Assembly (NCBI RefSeq): GCF_900162615.1
Contig: NZ_FUFN01000010.1
Location: 564,149-628,148 of the forward strand
From: Virgibacillus proomii
Lineage (GTDB): Bacteria; Bacillota; Bacilli; Bacillales; Amphibacillaceae
Reading direction: 5' to 3'
DNA: 64,000 nucleotides
Each line of letters opens with the position of its first letter. Position 1 is the stretch's first letter. Position numbers and translations under genes: made by a program. Below, piece by piece: positions 27,357-36,003 of this stretch. The notes under the pieces are model-generated. The model was not told where the DNA came from. It searched no databases and saw nothing but the letters and a program-made list of their open reading frames with translations.

Positions 27357-27379
27357 TTGATAATGAATATCATTATTAA
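27357..27379 (+). promoter_or_regulatory. Fur box
   Basis: TTGATAATGAATATCATTAT matches the classical Fur box (GATAATGATTATCATTATC) with very few changes and is nearly palindromic. It lies just downstream of the promoter, so iron-loaded Fur would block transcription of the siderophore uptake operon. Confidence 0.88.
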
Positions 27380-27442
27380 TTATAACTATTAAAAGGTAAT
27401 AATTATTATAATGTAGGGGAAGTTGAAAGTGAAGGTCAGTCT

Positions 27443-28396
27443 ATGAAAATACGCTATTTAGTTTTCACAGTTATTATACTTTCCTTTATATCTATATTTG
27501 TAGGTGTATCAAACGTATCTCCTTTAGATCTATTTAAGTTAACAGAGGAGCAAACGCAGATACTGATGGTTTCAAGAGTTCCAAGACTTATCAGTATTTT
27601 AATTGCAGGTATGAGCATGAGTATTTGCGGATTGATTATGCAGCAACTAAGTAGAAATAAATTTGTTTCACCTACAACTGCTGGAACACTGGATTCAGCA
27701 AGGTTAGGCATTTTAGTTTCTATGGTACTATTCACTTCGGCAAGTCCGTTTCAAAAAATGCTTGTTTCTTTTGCATTTGCATTGTTAGGTACATTTGCAT
27801 TTATGAAGATATTGGAAAAGATAAAATTTAAAGACGCGATATTCATTCCATTGATTGGACTGATGTTTGGGAATATTGTTAGCTCGATGTCCACTTTTAT
27901 TGCGTACCGCTATGATTTGGTCCAAAATATTTCATCATGGATGCAAGGTGATTTTTCTATGATTATGAGTGGAAATTATGAGCTAATGTATGTAAGTATC
28001 CCAATTCTGTTACTTGCATTTTTTTATGCAAATAAATTTACCATCGCTGGAATGGGAGAGGACTTTTCCAAAAATCTTGGATTAAATTATCGGCAGGTTG
28101 TGAATTTAGGATTAGTTATTGTAGCACTTGTGACGGCATCTGTAGTCTTGGCAGTAGGTGTTATTCCCTTTTTAGGCTTAATCATTCCAAACATTGTTTC
28201 CATTTACCGTGGCGACCACTTGAAGAAAAGCCTATTACATACAGCATTGTTAGGAGCGGTTTTCGTTCTTGCATGTGACATTATCGGCAGAGTAATTATA
28301 TATCCATATGAAATACCGATTAGTTTAACAGTTGGGGTCATAGGTAGTGGATTATTTATATATCTACTGTTTAGGAGAAAAAGATATGGGATATAA
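27443..28396 (+). CDS. yclN: Siderophore ABC transporter permease (YclN-like)
   Basis: A 317-residue FecCD-family membrane permease. The sequence follows B. subtilis YclN closely as I recall it (SRVPRLISILIAGMSMS, CGLIMQQLSRNKFVSPTTAG, FLGLIIPNIVSIYRGDHLK). In B. subtilis YclNOPQ imports ferric petrobactin and its precursors. There are about nine hydrophobic segments, and the coupling helix lies near LGLNYRQVVNLG. It is the first gene of the operon, under a Fur box; yclO begins inside its end. Confidence 0.93.
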   Translation: MKIRYLVFTVIILSFISIFVGVSNVSPLDLFKLTEEQTQILMVSRVPRLISILIAGMSMSICGLIMQQLSRNKFVSPTTAGTLDSARLGILVSMVLFTSASPFQKMLVSFAFALLGTFAFMKILEKIKFKDAIFIPLIGLMFGNIVSSMSTFIAYRYDLVQNISSWMQGDFSMIMSGNYELMYVSIPILLLAFFYANKFTIAGMGEDFSKNLGLNYRQVVNLGLVIVALVTASVVLAVGVIPFLGLIIPNIVSIYRGDHLKKSLLHTALLGAVFVLACDIIGRVIIYPYEIPISLTVGVIGSGLFIYLLFRRKRYGI

Positions 28397-29336
28397 AAAG
28401 AAAACGCTTATTCTAGCCGTTATCGCAATTATATTAACAATGCTATATATCTTTTATGACCTGACAGGGAATATTGGCTATGTTTTACCGAGGCGAATAA
28501 TTAAAGTTATTGCTATCTTGCTAACAGGTGGAGCAATTGCGTTTGCTACAACCATCTTTATGACGATTACAAATAATCGTATTTTAACTCCAAGTGTAAT
28601 GGGACTAGACTCACTCTATTTACTCCTTCAAACAGTTATTATCTTTATTAGTGGAGCTAATTCATTAGTTATGATGAATAGCCAAATTAATTACCTAGTA
28701 TCTATTGGAGGAATGGTCGTATTCTCGTTGCTACTTTACCAAGTATTATTTAAAAATGAGCAGAATAGTATTTATTTCCTCTTGCTTGTAGGAATGATAT
28801 TAGGGACATTTTTTAGCAGTATAACTTCATTTATGCAGGTGCTTATTGATCCTAATGAATTTATGATTGCCCAAGATCGCATGTTTGCAAGTATTAATAA
28901 TGTGAACACAGATCTTGTATATATATCCATTATTCTTTTTGTTCTTCTCCTTATCTATATGATAAGATACTACAAATATTTGGATGTACTCGGTTTAGGG
29001 AAGGATATGGCAATCAATTTAGGGGTACCTTATAACAGAGTCGTGAAACACTTGTTAATCATAGTTGCTGTCTTTATTTCGATGGCAACAGCATTAGTAG
29101 GTCCAATGACATTTCTAGGATTACTAGTTGTAAATCTGGCGTATGAATTTCTTAAAACGTTTCGTCATTCCTATATTTTAATCGGCTCGATGCTGATTAG
29201 TATTATTGCTATTATCGGCGGGCAGTTTATCGTTGAGAAAGTATTTACCTTCGAAACCACAATTAGTGTCATCATTAACTTTATCGGTGGTATTTACTTC
29301 ATCTATCTTTTGTTAAAGGAGAATAAATCATGGTAG
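28386..29336 (+). CDS. yclO: Siderophore ABC transporter permease (YclO-like)
   Basis: The second FecCD permease, 316 residues from ATG 28386, which has AGGAGAAAA upstream; a longer frame from 28347 lies inside yclN and is unlikely. Hydrophobic segments, NRILTPSVMGLDSLY and GPMTFLGLLVVNLAYEF are typical of FecCD proteins. It would pair with YclN as a heterodimer. It overlaps yclN by 11 bases and yclP by 7. Confidence 0.92.
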   Translation: MGYKKKTLILAVIAIILTMLYIFYDLTGNIGYVLPRRIIKVIAILLTGGAIAFATTIFMTITNNRILTPSVMGLDSLYLLLQTVIIFISGANSLVMMNSQINYLVSIGGMVVFSLLLYQVLFKNEQNSIYFLLLVGMILGTFFSSITSFMQVLIDPNEFMIAQDRMFASINNVNTDLVYISIILFVLLLIYMIRYYKYLDVLGLGKDMAINLGVPYNRVVKHLLIIVAVFISMATALVGPMTFLGLLVVNLAYEFLKTFRHSYILIGSMLISIIAIIGGQFIVEKVFTFETTISVIINFIGGIYFIYLLLKENKSW

Positions 29337-30085
29337 ATATTAAAAATGTATTTAAGTCATTTAACCAGAAGAAAGTGATTGATGATGTGTCTTTGTCAAT
29401 TGAAAAGGGTAAAATAACTTCATTCATTGGTCCGAATGGTGCTGGAAAGAGTACGTTAATCTCCATGGTTAGTCGCCTGATTGCAAAAGACGATGGGGAT
29501 ATAACGATTGATGGAAAAGATATTATGCATACAAAAAACAATGAACTTGCTAAAAAGATTTCGATTTTAAAGCAATCCAATTCCATCAATCTTAAATTAA
29601 CGGTACGTGAACTAGTTTCCTTTGGTCGGTTCCCTTATTCGCAAGGTAAGCTAAACACGTATGATTGGGAAAAGGTAGATCAGGCAATCGACTATATGGA
29701 ACTGCGCGAAATGCAACATAAATATTTAGATGAACTTAGTGGTGGACAACGTCAGCGAGCCCATATTGCAATGGTTATTGCTCAAGATACAGAATATATT
29801 TTGCTTGATGAACCGTTAAATAACTTAGACATGCGTCATTCTGTTCAGATCATGAAAACATTACGTAATTTAGTGGATGAATTGGGAAAAACAGTATTAA
29901 TTGTTATCCATGATATCAACTTTGCTTCTTGTTATTCTGATAATATTGTTGCTTTAAAAGATGGAAAAGTGATTAAACAAGGCAGGGCTTGTGACGTTAT
30001 TGATGAATGTGTGTTAAAAGATATTTATGATATGGATATCGATATTAAACATATTGATGACAAACGTATATGTGTTTATTTCTAA
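29330..30085 (+). CDS. yclP: Siderophore ABC transporter ATPase (YclP-like)
   Basis: A 251-residue ATPase that drives import through YclN/YclO. Walker A is GPNGAGKST, signature LSGGQRQRAHIAM, Walker B YILLDEPLNNLD, and switch His in VIHDINFA, as in FepC-type ATPases. It overlaps yclO; ribosome binding site AAAGGAG. Confidence 0.93.
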   Translation: MVDIKNVFKSFNQKKVIDDVSLSIEKGKITSFIGPNGAGKSTLISMVSRLIAKDDGDITIDGKDIMHTKNNELAKKISILKQSNSINLKLTVRELVSFGRFPYSQGKLNTYDWEKVDQAIDYMELREMQHKYLDELSGGQRQRAHIAMVIAQDTEYILLDEPLNNLDMRHSVQIMKTLRNLVDELGKTVLIVIHDINFASCYSDNIVALKDGKVIKQGRACDVIDECVLKDIYDMDIDIKHIDDKRICVYF

Positions 30086-30366
30086 TAACTAGCGAGGGCA
30101 GCTAGCTATTTATTCCAAATTTTTAAATCAAACAGGGGTTTTTTATCCAATAGAAACCCCCCATCATGATGTTGACCCCTAAGCCAATACATGATGAAGG
30201 GATGACTTACAGTTTAATTGTAACTGATGAAATTATAAAGGTAAATAAAAATGATTTAAATATATACTTAAGTGTTTTATAAATATTTTAATATAGTATG
30301 GGATAAATAGATGCTTGCATCGCTGGTTATTATAAAAATATAAACTTTAAAGAGGAGAATAGCATT
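30086..30366. other. Intergenic gap between yclP and yclQ
   Basis: A small hairpin (CTAGC / GCTAG, about 30090-30107) follows the yclP stop, and an imperfect palindrome with CATCATGATG lies near 30164. No gene is seen. The gap may allow the binding-protein gene to be expressed at a different level, through RNA processing or a second promoter; I find no clear Fur box here. Confidence 0.35.
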
Positions 30367-31326
30367 ATGAAGAAGATAGCATTATTATTATTTGCAGCTT
30401 TGCTTGTCATTACGTTAGCTGCTTGTGGCTCAAATAATGAAAAAAAGGATACTAGCAGTAGTGATAGTAAAGAGGACAAAGCTCCTGAAACCGTTGAAAT
30501 TAAACAGGATTTAGGCGACACTGAAGTTCCAAAGAACCCAGAAAAAGTAGTTGTATTTGACTATGGAGTGCTGGATTCACTAGATAAATTAGGTGTCGAA
30601 GTTGCTGGTGTTGCAAAAGCAGGTAATATTCCTTCTTATTTAGAGAAATATGAAGGGGATGAATATGAAAATATTGGTAGCTTGAAAGAGCCTGATTTTG
30701 ATAAAATATCGGAAATCAAACCAGATGTTATCTTTATCTCTGGTCGTCAGTCTCAAGTTTACGATCAATTAGCTGAAATAGCGCCAACGGTTTACTTAGG
30801 AGTTGATCCGGCCAACTATATGGAATCTTTTAAAGATAATATGAAAACGTTAGGAGAAATTTTTGATAAACAATCTGAAGTAGAGAAAGAACTGAAAAAT
30901 ATTGATTCATCAGTTGCAGCAGTTCAAGATAAAGCAAAAGAATTAGATAAAAAAGCGCTTATTATTTTAGCAAATGATGATAAGATTAGTGCATATGGAA
31001 CTAACTCTCGTTTTGGGCTTATTCATGATGTCTTCGGTGTGCCGGCAGTAGATGAAAATATTGAAGCATCTACTCATGGGATGAACGTTTCATTTGAATA
31101 TGTAAGAGAGCAAAATCCTGATTTGCTGTATGTGATTGATCGAAGCGCAGCTATTGGTGAAGAGTCAGCTGCAAAACAAATTGTTGAAAATGAATTAGTT
31201 AAAGCTACAAATGCATATAAAAACGATAATATTACGTACCTTGATCCTGAGTTCTGGTACTTGTCCGGAGGCGGACTTGTTTCTGTTCAGGAAATGATTA
31301 AAGAAATTGAAGCAAGCTTTAAATAA
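30367..31326 (+). CDS. yclQ: Siderophore-binding lipoprotein (YclQ-like)
   Basis: A 319-residue extracytoplasmic binding protein anchored by lipid. The signal peptide ends in the lipobox LAACG (Cys about 20), followed by an acidic linker. The periplasmic-binding-protein fold of the FhuD/BtuF type shows NPEKVVVFDYGVLDSLDKLG, KPDVIFISGRQ and HGMNVSFEYV. It captures ferric siderophore, probably a catecholate such as petrobactin, and delivers it to YclNO. AGAGGAG precedes the ATG. Confidence 0.93.
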   Translation: MKKIALLLFAALLVITLAACGSNNEKKDTSSSDSKEDKAPETVEIKQDLGDTEVPKNPEKVVVFDYGVLDSLDKLGVEVAGVAKAGNIPSYLEKYEGDEYENIGSLKEPDFDKISEIKPDVIFISGRQSQVYDQLAEIAPTVYLGVDPANYMESFKDNMKTLGEIFDKQSEVEKELKNIDSSVAAVQDKAKELDKKALIILANDDKISAYGTNSRFGLIHDVFGVPAVDENIEASTHGMNVSFEYVREQNPDLLYVIDRSAAIGEESAAKQIVENELVKATNAYKNDNITYLDPEFWYLSGGGLVSVQEMIKEIEASFK

Positions 31327-31470
31327 GAACAATAAAAAAGAGGCTGGGATAAAACGAAAACAGCTGATTAAAAAACGAACAAAAAATCGTCCTTGTGTAT
31401 ACGCAAGTTTTTCTAAACGCAAACAAACCGAACAATTATAATGTGATTACCCCCAAAAGTTAGAGTTTTA

Positions 31471-32283
31471 TTATACAGTTGATTGGCTGGATTGCGTTCG
31501 ATACTCGACTGGGCTCAGCCCGGCCAATTTTTCTTTTATTCGTTCATGATTATACCAATAGATATATTCTTCAATCCGACTTTTTAATTCTTCATAGCTT
31601 ACTAATTTTTCTCCATAATACATTTCTTGTTTTAAAATGCCAAAAAAATTCTCCATGGAAGCATTATCCGCACAGGTTGCTTTTCTAGACATGCTTTGGA
31701 ATACTTTATTCTCTTTTAATGTTCTCACCCATTGGTTGTGCTGGTAATGAAAGCCTTGGTCAGAATGGATGGTGGTGCGATAGGTTGCATGATTCTTTAT
31801 TATCTCTATCGTTTCTTTTAAAGGTTCTATGACAAGATCTAACGTTGGACGTTCCTTGATTTTATACGCAATAATTTCTCCGTTATAAAGGTCAAGAATC
31901 GGATTTAAATATAACTTCTCTTCACTTAGACATTTGAATTCTGTAATATCGGTTACTAATTTTTGAAGAGGAATTGGCGTGTTAAAACGGCGAGACAATC
32001 GGTTTTTCGCCACTTTTCCAACGTTTCCCTTATAGGAATTGTATTTACGGGATTTTCGCATAAATTTCACACATTTCAATCCCAATTCGCACATAATGCG
32101 ATATACTTTTTTATGGTTGATAACGTATCCTAATTTATTTAGTTCTCTAGTAATACGTTTATAGCCATAACGTTCATGGAACTTTTTAAATAAATCTATA
32201 ATGATTTTTTTTAGTACTTTGTCTGAATCTTCTCTGCCAAAATTTTTCACATGATAGTGATAGGTTGCTTCAGGTATGCCCAC
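31471..32283 (-). CDS. IS3-family transposase OrfB (DDE catalytic part)
   Basis: It carries the HTH_21-type segment (KKIIIDLFKKFHERYGYKRI) and the rve integrase core. Catalytic residues are Asp in TDITEFK, Asp in IHSDQGFHY and Glu in ENFFGILKQE. The 270 residues from the first ATG-like codon understate the protein: the frame continues upstream into orfA (AQAKVAFGLKEEGFRLKD). The real product is therefore probably an OrfAB fusion made by minus-1 frameshifting near a GAAAAGC stretch at the end of orfA. Confidence 0.92.
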   Translation of the reverse strand: MGIPEATYHYHVKNFGREDSDKVLKKIIIDLFKKFHERYGYKRITRELNKLGYVINHKKVYRIMCELGLKCVKFMRKSRKYNSYKGNVGKVAKNRLSRRFNTPIPLQKLVTDITEFKCLSEEKLYLNPILDLYNGEIIAYKIKERPTLDLVIEPLKETIEIIKNHATYRTTIHSDQGFHYQHNQWVRTLKENKVFQSMSRKATCADNASMENFFGILKQEMYYGEKLVSYEELKSRIEEYIYWYNHERIKEKLAGLSPVEYRTQSSQSTV

Positions 32284-32333
32284 AGCAAGGAGAATATCTT
32301 TTAATCGGAATCCTTCTTCTTTAAGTCCAAATG

Positions 32334-32858
32334 CTACCTTTGCCTGTGCTTTTCGTGGAAGGCATTTGGATTCTCCCGAAAAGCTCGTAGCTTTTTTAGG
32401 TACGCATTTTCTAGCCTTAATAGTTCATTCTCTCGTTCTAATATTTCTTCACGTGTTAACTTTTTTTCTTCCTTTTTCTTCCGTTTATTGGGTTTCTTAG
32501 ACATAGAAGACTCCCCCTTTGGTTTCAGGCCTTCTACTCCTTGTTCCTTAAATTCTTTCATCCAGCGTCTAATTAAGGAAGGGTTGTTCAATTTAAATTG
32601 AACAGCAGTTTCTAAAAAAGTAGCACCTGTCTTTAACACAAATTGTATCGTATTTAATTTAAATTGAACAGGATAAAACTTCCTAGCTTTTTTTCTTTTT
32701 AACCCATCCATTCCCTGAGACTTATAGACTTTCACCCATTCAAATATTGGTGTTGCGCTACCCATATTATATTTTTTTGCTAATAATTTATATCCTAGGT
32801 TGCCATATAAATACTCGGTGACAAGATTTATTTTAAATTCTTCACTATATTTAGCCAT
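32334..32858 (-). CDS. IS3-family transposase OrfA (helix-turn-helix)
   Basis: A DNA-binding protein of 174 residues with two HTH units (about 8-55, YSEEFKINLVTEYLYG; about 65-115, LIRRWMKEFKEQG) and a C-terminal coiled coil (KRKKKEEKKLTREEIL ... LLRLENAYLKKLRA). This is the IS150-type OrfA. It binds the terminal repeats and is fused to OrfB by frameshifting. GGGGTG precedes the ATG, immediately inside the right terminal repeat. Confidence 0.9.
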   Translation of the reverse strand: MAKYSEEFKINLVTEYLYGNLGYKLLAKKYNMGSATPIFEWVKVYKSQGMDGLKRKKARKFYPVQFKLNTIQFVLKTGATFLETAVQFKLNNPSLIRRWMKEFKEQGVEGLKPKGESSMSKKPNKRKKKEEKKLTREEILERENELLRLENAYLKKLRAFRENPNAFHEKHRQR

Positions 32859-32969
32859 AAAAACACCCCCGAAAATTAGATTTCTACTCTAACTTTGGGG
32901 GGTCGGTACCTAAATGAATTGTTCGGTTTTTGCTATTTAGTATTTGCTTATGTCCCAGCCCCTTTTTGT

Positions 32970-33406
32970 GCATTATTAAAAACATATAAAATGGTAACAT
33001 AGAGGGCAGTTATGAATAAGTGGAACAAGCTTGGTACGAGCCATATATAGCTGATTGAACAAAGATATAGTTCGTAACACACTTGTAAAAAATAATCTAA
33101 ATAAGCGTACATATTAGAACGGAATTTTTAGAATTTTGCCCCGTTAAAAGGAGGGAAATTTGAATCATCTAGAACAGGTAGTGTAAAATAAGAGATAGGC
33201 GAAATAGGTTGGTTTCAGTAAATCTTTGTCGATTGTGGCATAAATTAGGAAAATGTTTATTTTTTGTAGTAAAAATGTAAATAAAGTGCTTAACCTTTGT
33301 CATAATAGCCATTTTAAATAAATCAGGAGCTTGTTACTACTTGAAAGGTTTGTATAAAATATGTTTGAATGGAAGGACATTCAAATAAAAAGGGATGGTA
33401 TAAAAC
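32970..33406. other. Intergenic region before the SurA-type lipoprotein gene
   Basis: About 435 bases. I see no gene. AAAAGGAGG near 33148 precedes a frame of only eight codons. No repeat element of families A-C is recognised. Confidence 0.4.
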
Positions 33407-34141
33407 ATGAAAAAATGGATCGTACTCATAATGACATTGTTGTTAGCAACTGTTGTAGTGGCATGTGGAGATGACAACAATGCTGAAGGGAATAAAGACT
33501 CTAATCAAGAGGAGCAGCAGGAGCAAGGAAATACAGGTAAAGAAGGAGAAAAACCGAAAAAGGTAGAGATAACAGATAAGGAGAAAGTATCTGAGGATGA
33601 AGTGGTCGCCTCCGTAAATGGGGAAGAAATTAAAGGAGATCGTTACAATCCTACTTATTCTCAGTTAAAAATTACGATGGGACAGTATAACCAAGATGTC
33701 AGTGATCTGGATAAACTAAAGAAACAAACGATAGAGATGCTTATAACTCAGCACTTAATTAATACCGATGCGGCCAAGAAAGGCATAGAAGTGACCGAGA
33801 AGGAAGTACAAAAAGAGTTCGATAAAATAAAAAAAGAAAACGAAGATCGTTTAAAGACAGCATTAGAGCAGTTTCAAATGGATGAAGAACAGTTTAAGAC
33901 GATGTTAAAAGATAACATCATTACAACAGAATATACCGATAAAGAATTTGACGTTAAAGTGAGCGACAAGGAAGTAAAAGAGTACTATAATAAAATTAAA
34001 GAACAAAGTGAAGAAGTAGCAAAGCTAGATGACTTAGAGGAACAAATTAAAACAAGATTAGAACAAGAAAAGGCTTCAGCGCAGCTGCAAAAACGTATCG
34101 ACGACCTTAAGAAAGATGCAGAGATTAAAACACTATTGTAA
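33407..34141 (+). CDS. SurA/PrsA-type N-terminal domain lipoprotein (peptidyl-prolyl isomerase domain not seen)
   Basis: A secreted lipoprotein of 244 residues. The signal peptide ends TVVVACGDD (lipid-modified Cys about 20). A low-complexity acidic/glutamine linker (about 25-62) follows, then a SurA_N-like helical domain (VVASVNGEEIKGDRYN, QTIEMLITQHLI, KKGIEVTEKEVQKEFD). PrsA foldases have a parvulin domain in the middle; here the helical chaperone part seems to run straight to the end, so it would be a holdase-like extracytoplasmic chaperone. It is monocistronic with a terminator. Confidence 0.82.
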   Translation: MKKWIVLIMTLLLATVVVACGDDNNAEGNKDSNQEEQQEQGNTGKEGEKPKKVEITDKEKVSEDEVVASVNGEEIKGDRYNPTYSQLKITMGQYNQDVSDLDKLKKQTIEMLITQHLINTDAAKKGIEVTEKEVQKEFDKIKKENEDRLKTALEQFQMDEEQFKTMLKDNIITTEYTDKEFDVKVSDKEVKEYYNKIKEQSEEVAKLDDLEEQIKTRLEQEKASAQLQKRIDDLKKDAEIKTLL

Positions 34142-34145
34142 TAAA

Positions 34146-34184
34146 AAGGGAACTCATTTTTTTGCGAGATGAGTTCCTCTTTAT
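34146..34184 (+). terminator. Intrinsic terminator
   Basis: GGAACTCAT and ATGAGTTCC form a perfect stem, followed by TCTTTATT. It lies between the lipoprotein gene and the convergent his operon. Confidence 0.88.
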
Positions 34185-34214
34185 TATCTTTGAAAAATTA
34201 TAAGATAAATGTTT

Positions 34215-34310
34215 TTTATCAAAGCGACTTTGTCGCCTGGCTGAAGCGCTCGCACTACAGCAAACTTCGATATCTGCGTTAGTGGATAAAAGGAAAAACC
34301 CATCTCGCTT
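34215..34310. repeat. Partial family B repeat
   Basis: It contains AAGCGCTCGCACTACAGCAAACTTCGATATC, interrupted relative to the other copies; the shared part is GCAAACTTCGA with the preceding GCTGTA-like text. It is a truncated copy downstream of hisC. Confidence 0.45.
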
Positions 34311-34319
34311 TATACAAAA

Positions 34320-35378
34320 TTAACCAATGATTTCATCAACTTGCTGGAAAAACTTCTTCATCATATTATCTGTACCAATCGAAATCCTTACATACTGGTC
34401 AATAGTCGGCTTTTTAAAGTAGCGAATTAATATATTCTTTGCTTTTAATTGCTGATAAAGCATTTCAGCATCATAATCAGGGGAATGAGCAAAGATAAAG
34501 TTGGTTGCACTTGGCAAAACAAAAAAACCTCGCTTTTCCATTTCAGTAACTACCCAGTTTCTCGTTTGGATGATTTTAGCAGTAGTTTCCGCAAAATAGC
34601 TTGTATCTTCCATTGCAGCTTTGGCACCAACAATCGCTAAACGGTCAACCGTGTATGAATTAAAGGAATCTTTAATACGTATTAGTGCCTCCATGAGATG
34701 TTTATGACCAATCGCATAACCTACACGTAATCCAGCCAGTGAACGAGATTTAGATAATGTTTTTACTATTAGTAAATTGTCATACCTATTGATAAGAGAC
34801 ACCGCTGTACCTGGTGCAAAGTCAACATATGCCTCATCAATAATTACGACATGATCGGGATTATTTTTTATGATCGCTTCGATACATTCTAAACTAGTAT
34901 AAATGCTTGTCGGTGCATTTGGGTTAGGCAAAATAACACCACCAACCGATCGGAAAAAATCATGTTCATTAATGGTAAAATCTCTTTTCAGCGGAATTTC
35001 TTCAAACGGGATTTGAAATAAATTGGCATACACTGGGTAGAAACTATACGTAATCGCAGGGAACCGAATCGCTTTATCTGGTGAAAAAAATGCCATAAAT
35101 GCAAATGCTAATACTTCATCAGAACCATTCCCAACGAAAACATTCTCTTTTTGGACTTTTTCTTGTCTAGCAATTACTTTCCTTAAAGAATCCAAGGTAG
35201 ACGATGGGTAACGATGTAATGAATTTTCCATCTCTTGTTGGATTGCTTCTTTCACTCTAGGTGAAGGGGGATACGGATTTTCATTCGTATTGAGTTTAAT
35301 AATCGCTGGATCATTTATTTGTTCGCCGGGGATATACGGTGTACATCGTTTTGTGCGTTCACTCCAATACTTCATCAT
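34320..35378 (-). CDS. hisC: Histidinol-phosphate aminotransferase
   Basis: A PLP-dependent class I/II aminotransferase converting imidazole acetol phosphate to histidinol phosphate. It shows KLNTNENPYPPSP, GNGSDEVL, PNPNAPTS, VIIDEAYVDF and the PLP lysine in TLSKSRSLAGLRVGYA. I set the start at 35378 (MMKYWSERT), about 7 bases after AAGGGTG; that gives about 352 residues. It is the last gene of the his operon and overlaps hisIE. Confidence 0.94.
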   Translation of the reverse strand: MMKYWSERTKRCTPYIPGEQINDPAIIKLNTNENPYPPSPRVKEAIQQEMENSLHRYPSSTLDSLRKVIARQEKVQKENVFVGNGSDEVLAFAFMAFFSPDKAIRFPAITYSFYPVYANLFQIPFEEIPLKRDFTINEHDFFRSVGGVILPNPNAPTSIYTSLECIEAIIKNNPDHVVIIDEAYVDFAPGTAVSLINRYDNLLIVKTLSKSRSLAGLRVGYAIGHKHLMEALIRIKDSFNSYTVDRLAIVGAKAAMEDTSYFAETTAKIIQTRNWVVTEMEKRGFFVLPSATNFIFAHSPDYDAEMLYQQLKAKNILIRYFKKPTIDQYVRISIGTDNMMKKFFQQVDEIIG

Positions 35379-36003
35379 TTTCTTCACCCTTTTCTTTCAT
35401 GATATGTCTCTTTTGTAGCTCATTATGAATATCGCTAATTGATACATTTAACAGTTCCATAAGAACTAGTGTATGATAGGTTAAATCAGCTATTTCCCAT
35501 GTTACTTCAGCTTTATCATTATTTTTGGCACCAATAATAACCTCACTTGTTTCTTCACCAACCTTTTTTAAAATTTTATCCATGCCTTCGTTAAATAAAT
35601 ATGTTGTATATGCACCTTCTACAGGGTTCTTCCTGCGGTGCTTAATTTTTTTAATTAATTGGGGAAGCATCGTAAACGTAGCTTCATCATTTTGATAGAT
35701 GGGGTTGTGAAAGCAAGTTTTTTTACCTTTATGGCATGCTGGACCGAGCGGTTTCACTTGAAGAAGTAGGGCGTCATGGTCGCAATCCATAGATACTTGC
35801 TGAACCATTTGTCTGTTCCCGGAAGTAGCCCCTTTATTCCAAAGTTCCTGTCTCTTTCTACTGAAAAACCACGCTTCCTTTGTGTCCAGGGTTTTTGCCA
35901 AAGCTTCTTGATTCATATAAGCAAGTGTTAATACTTCTCCTGTATCTGCATCTTGAACAATTGCGGGGATTAGCCCATCTTGATTAAATGAAATGTTATC
36001 CAT
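35359..36003 (-). CDS. hisIE: Bifunctional phosphoribosyl-AMP cyclohydrolase / phosphoribosyl-ATP pyrophosphatase
   Basis: A fusion of 214 residues. The N-terminal cyclohydrolase (about 1-105) has DCDHDALLLQV and CHKGKKTCF with zinc-binding cysteines. The C-terminal pyrophosphatase (about 115-205) has GEETSEVIIGAKN and EIADLTYHTLVLM. It does steps 2 and 3 of histidine synthesis. It overlaps hisF upstream and hisC downstream. Confidence 0.95.
   Translation of the reverse strand: MDNISFNQDGLIPAIVQDADTGEVLTLAYMNQEALAKTLDTKEAWFFSRKRQELWNKGATSGNRQMVQQVSMDCDHDALLLQVKPLGPACHKGKKTCFHNPIYQNDEATFTMLPQLIKKIKHRRKNPVEGAYTTYLFNEGMDKILKKVGEETSEVIIGAKNNDKAEVTWEIADLTYHTLVLMELLNVSISDIHNELQKRHIMKEKGEENDEVLE

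Larger units (their letters stand above)
31449..32902 (-). mobile_element. IS3-family insertion sequence, about 1.45 kb
   Basis: Terminal inverted repeats are visible: the left end begins ACCCCCAAAAGTTAGAG and the right end, read inward on the minus strand, begins ACCCCCCAAAGTTAGAG. Two overlapping frames on the minus strand, orfA and orfB, have the IS3/IS150 arrangement. I find no convincing short target duplication. Both frames look intact, so the element may be active or recently active. Confidence 0.88.
31335..32968. repeat. Long GAGGCTGGGA-type inverted repeat interrupted by an IS element
   Basis: AAAAAAGAGGCTGGGATAAA at 31335 pairs with TATGTCCCAGCCCCTTTTT at about 32950. Further in, AAACCGAACAATT (about 31425) pairs with AATTGTTCGGTTTTT (about 32917). 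Hairpins with this outer sequence are common between genes in low-GC Gram-positives. The IS3-family element occupies the loop. Confidence 0.75.
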
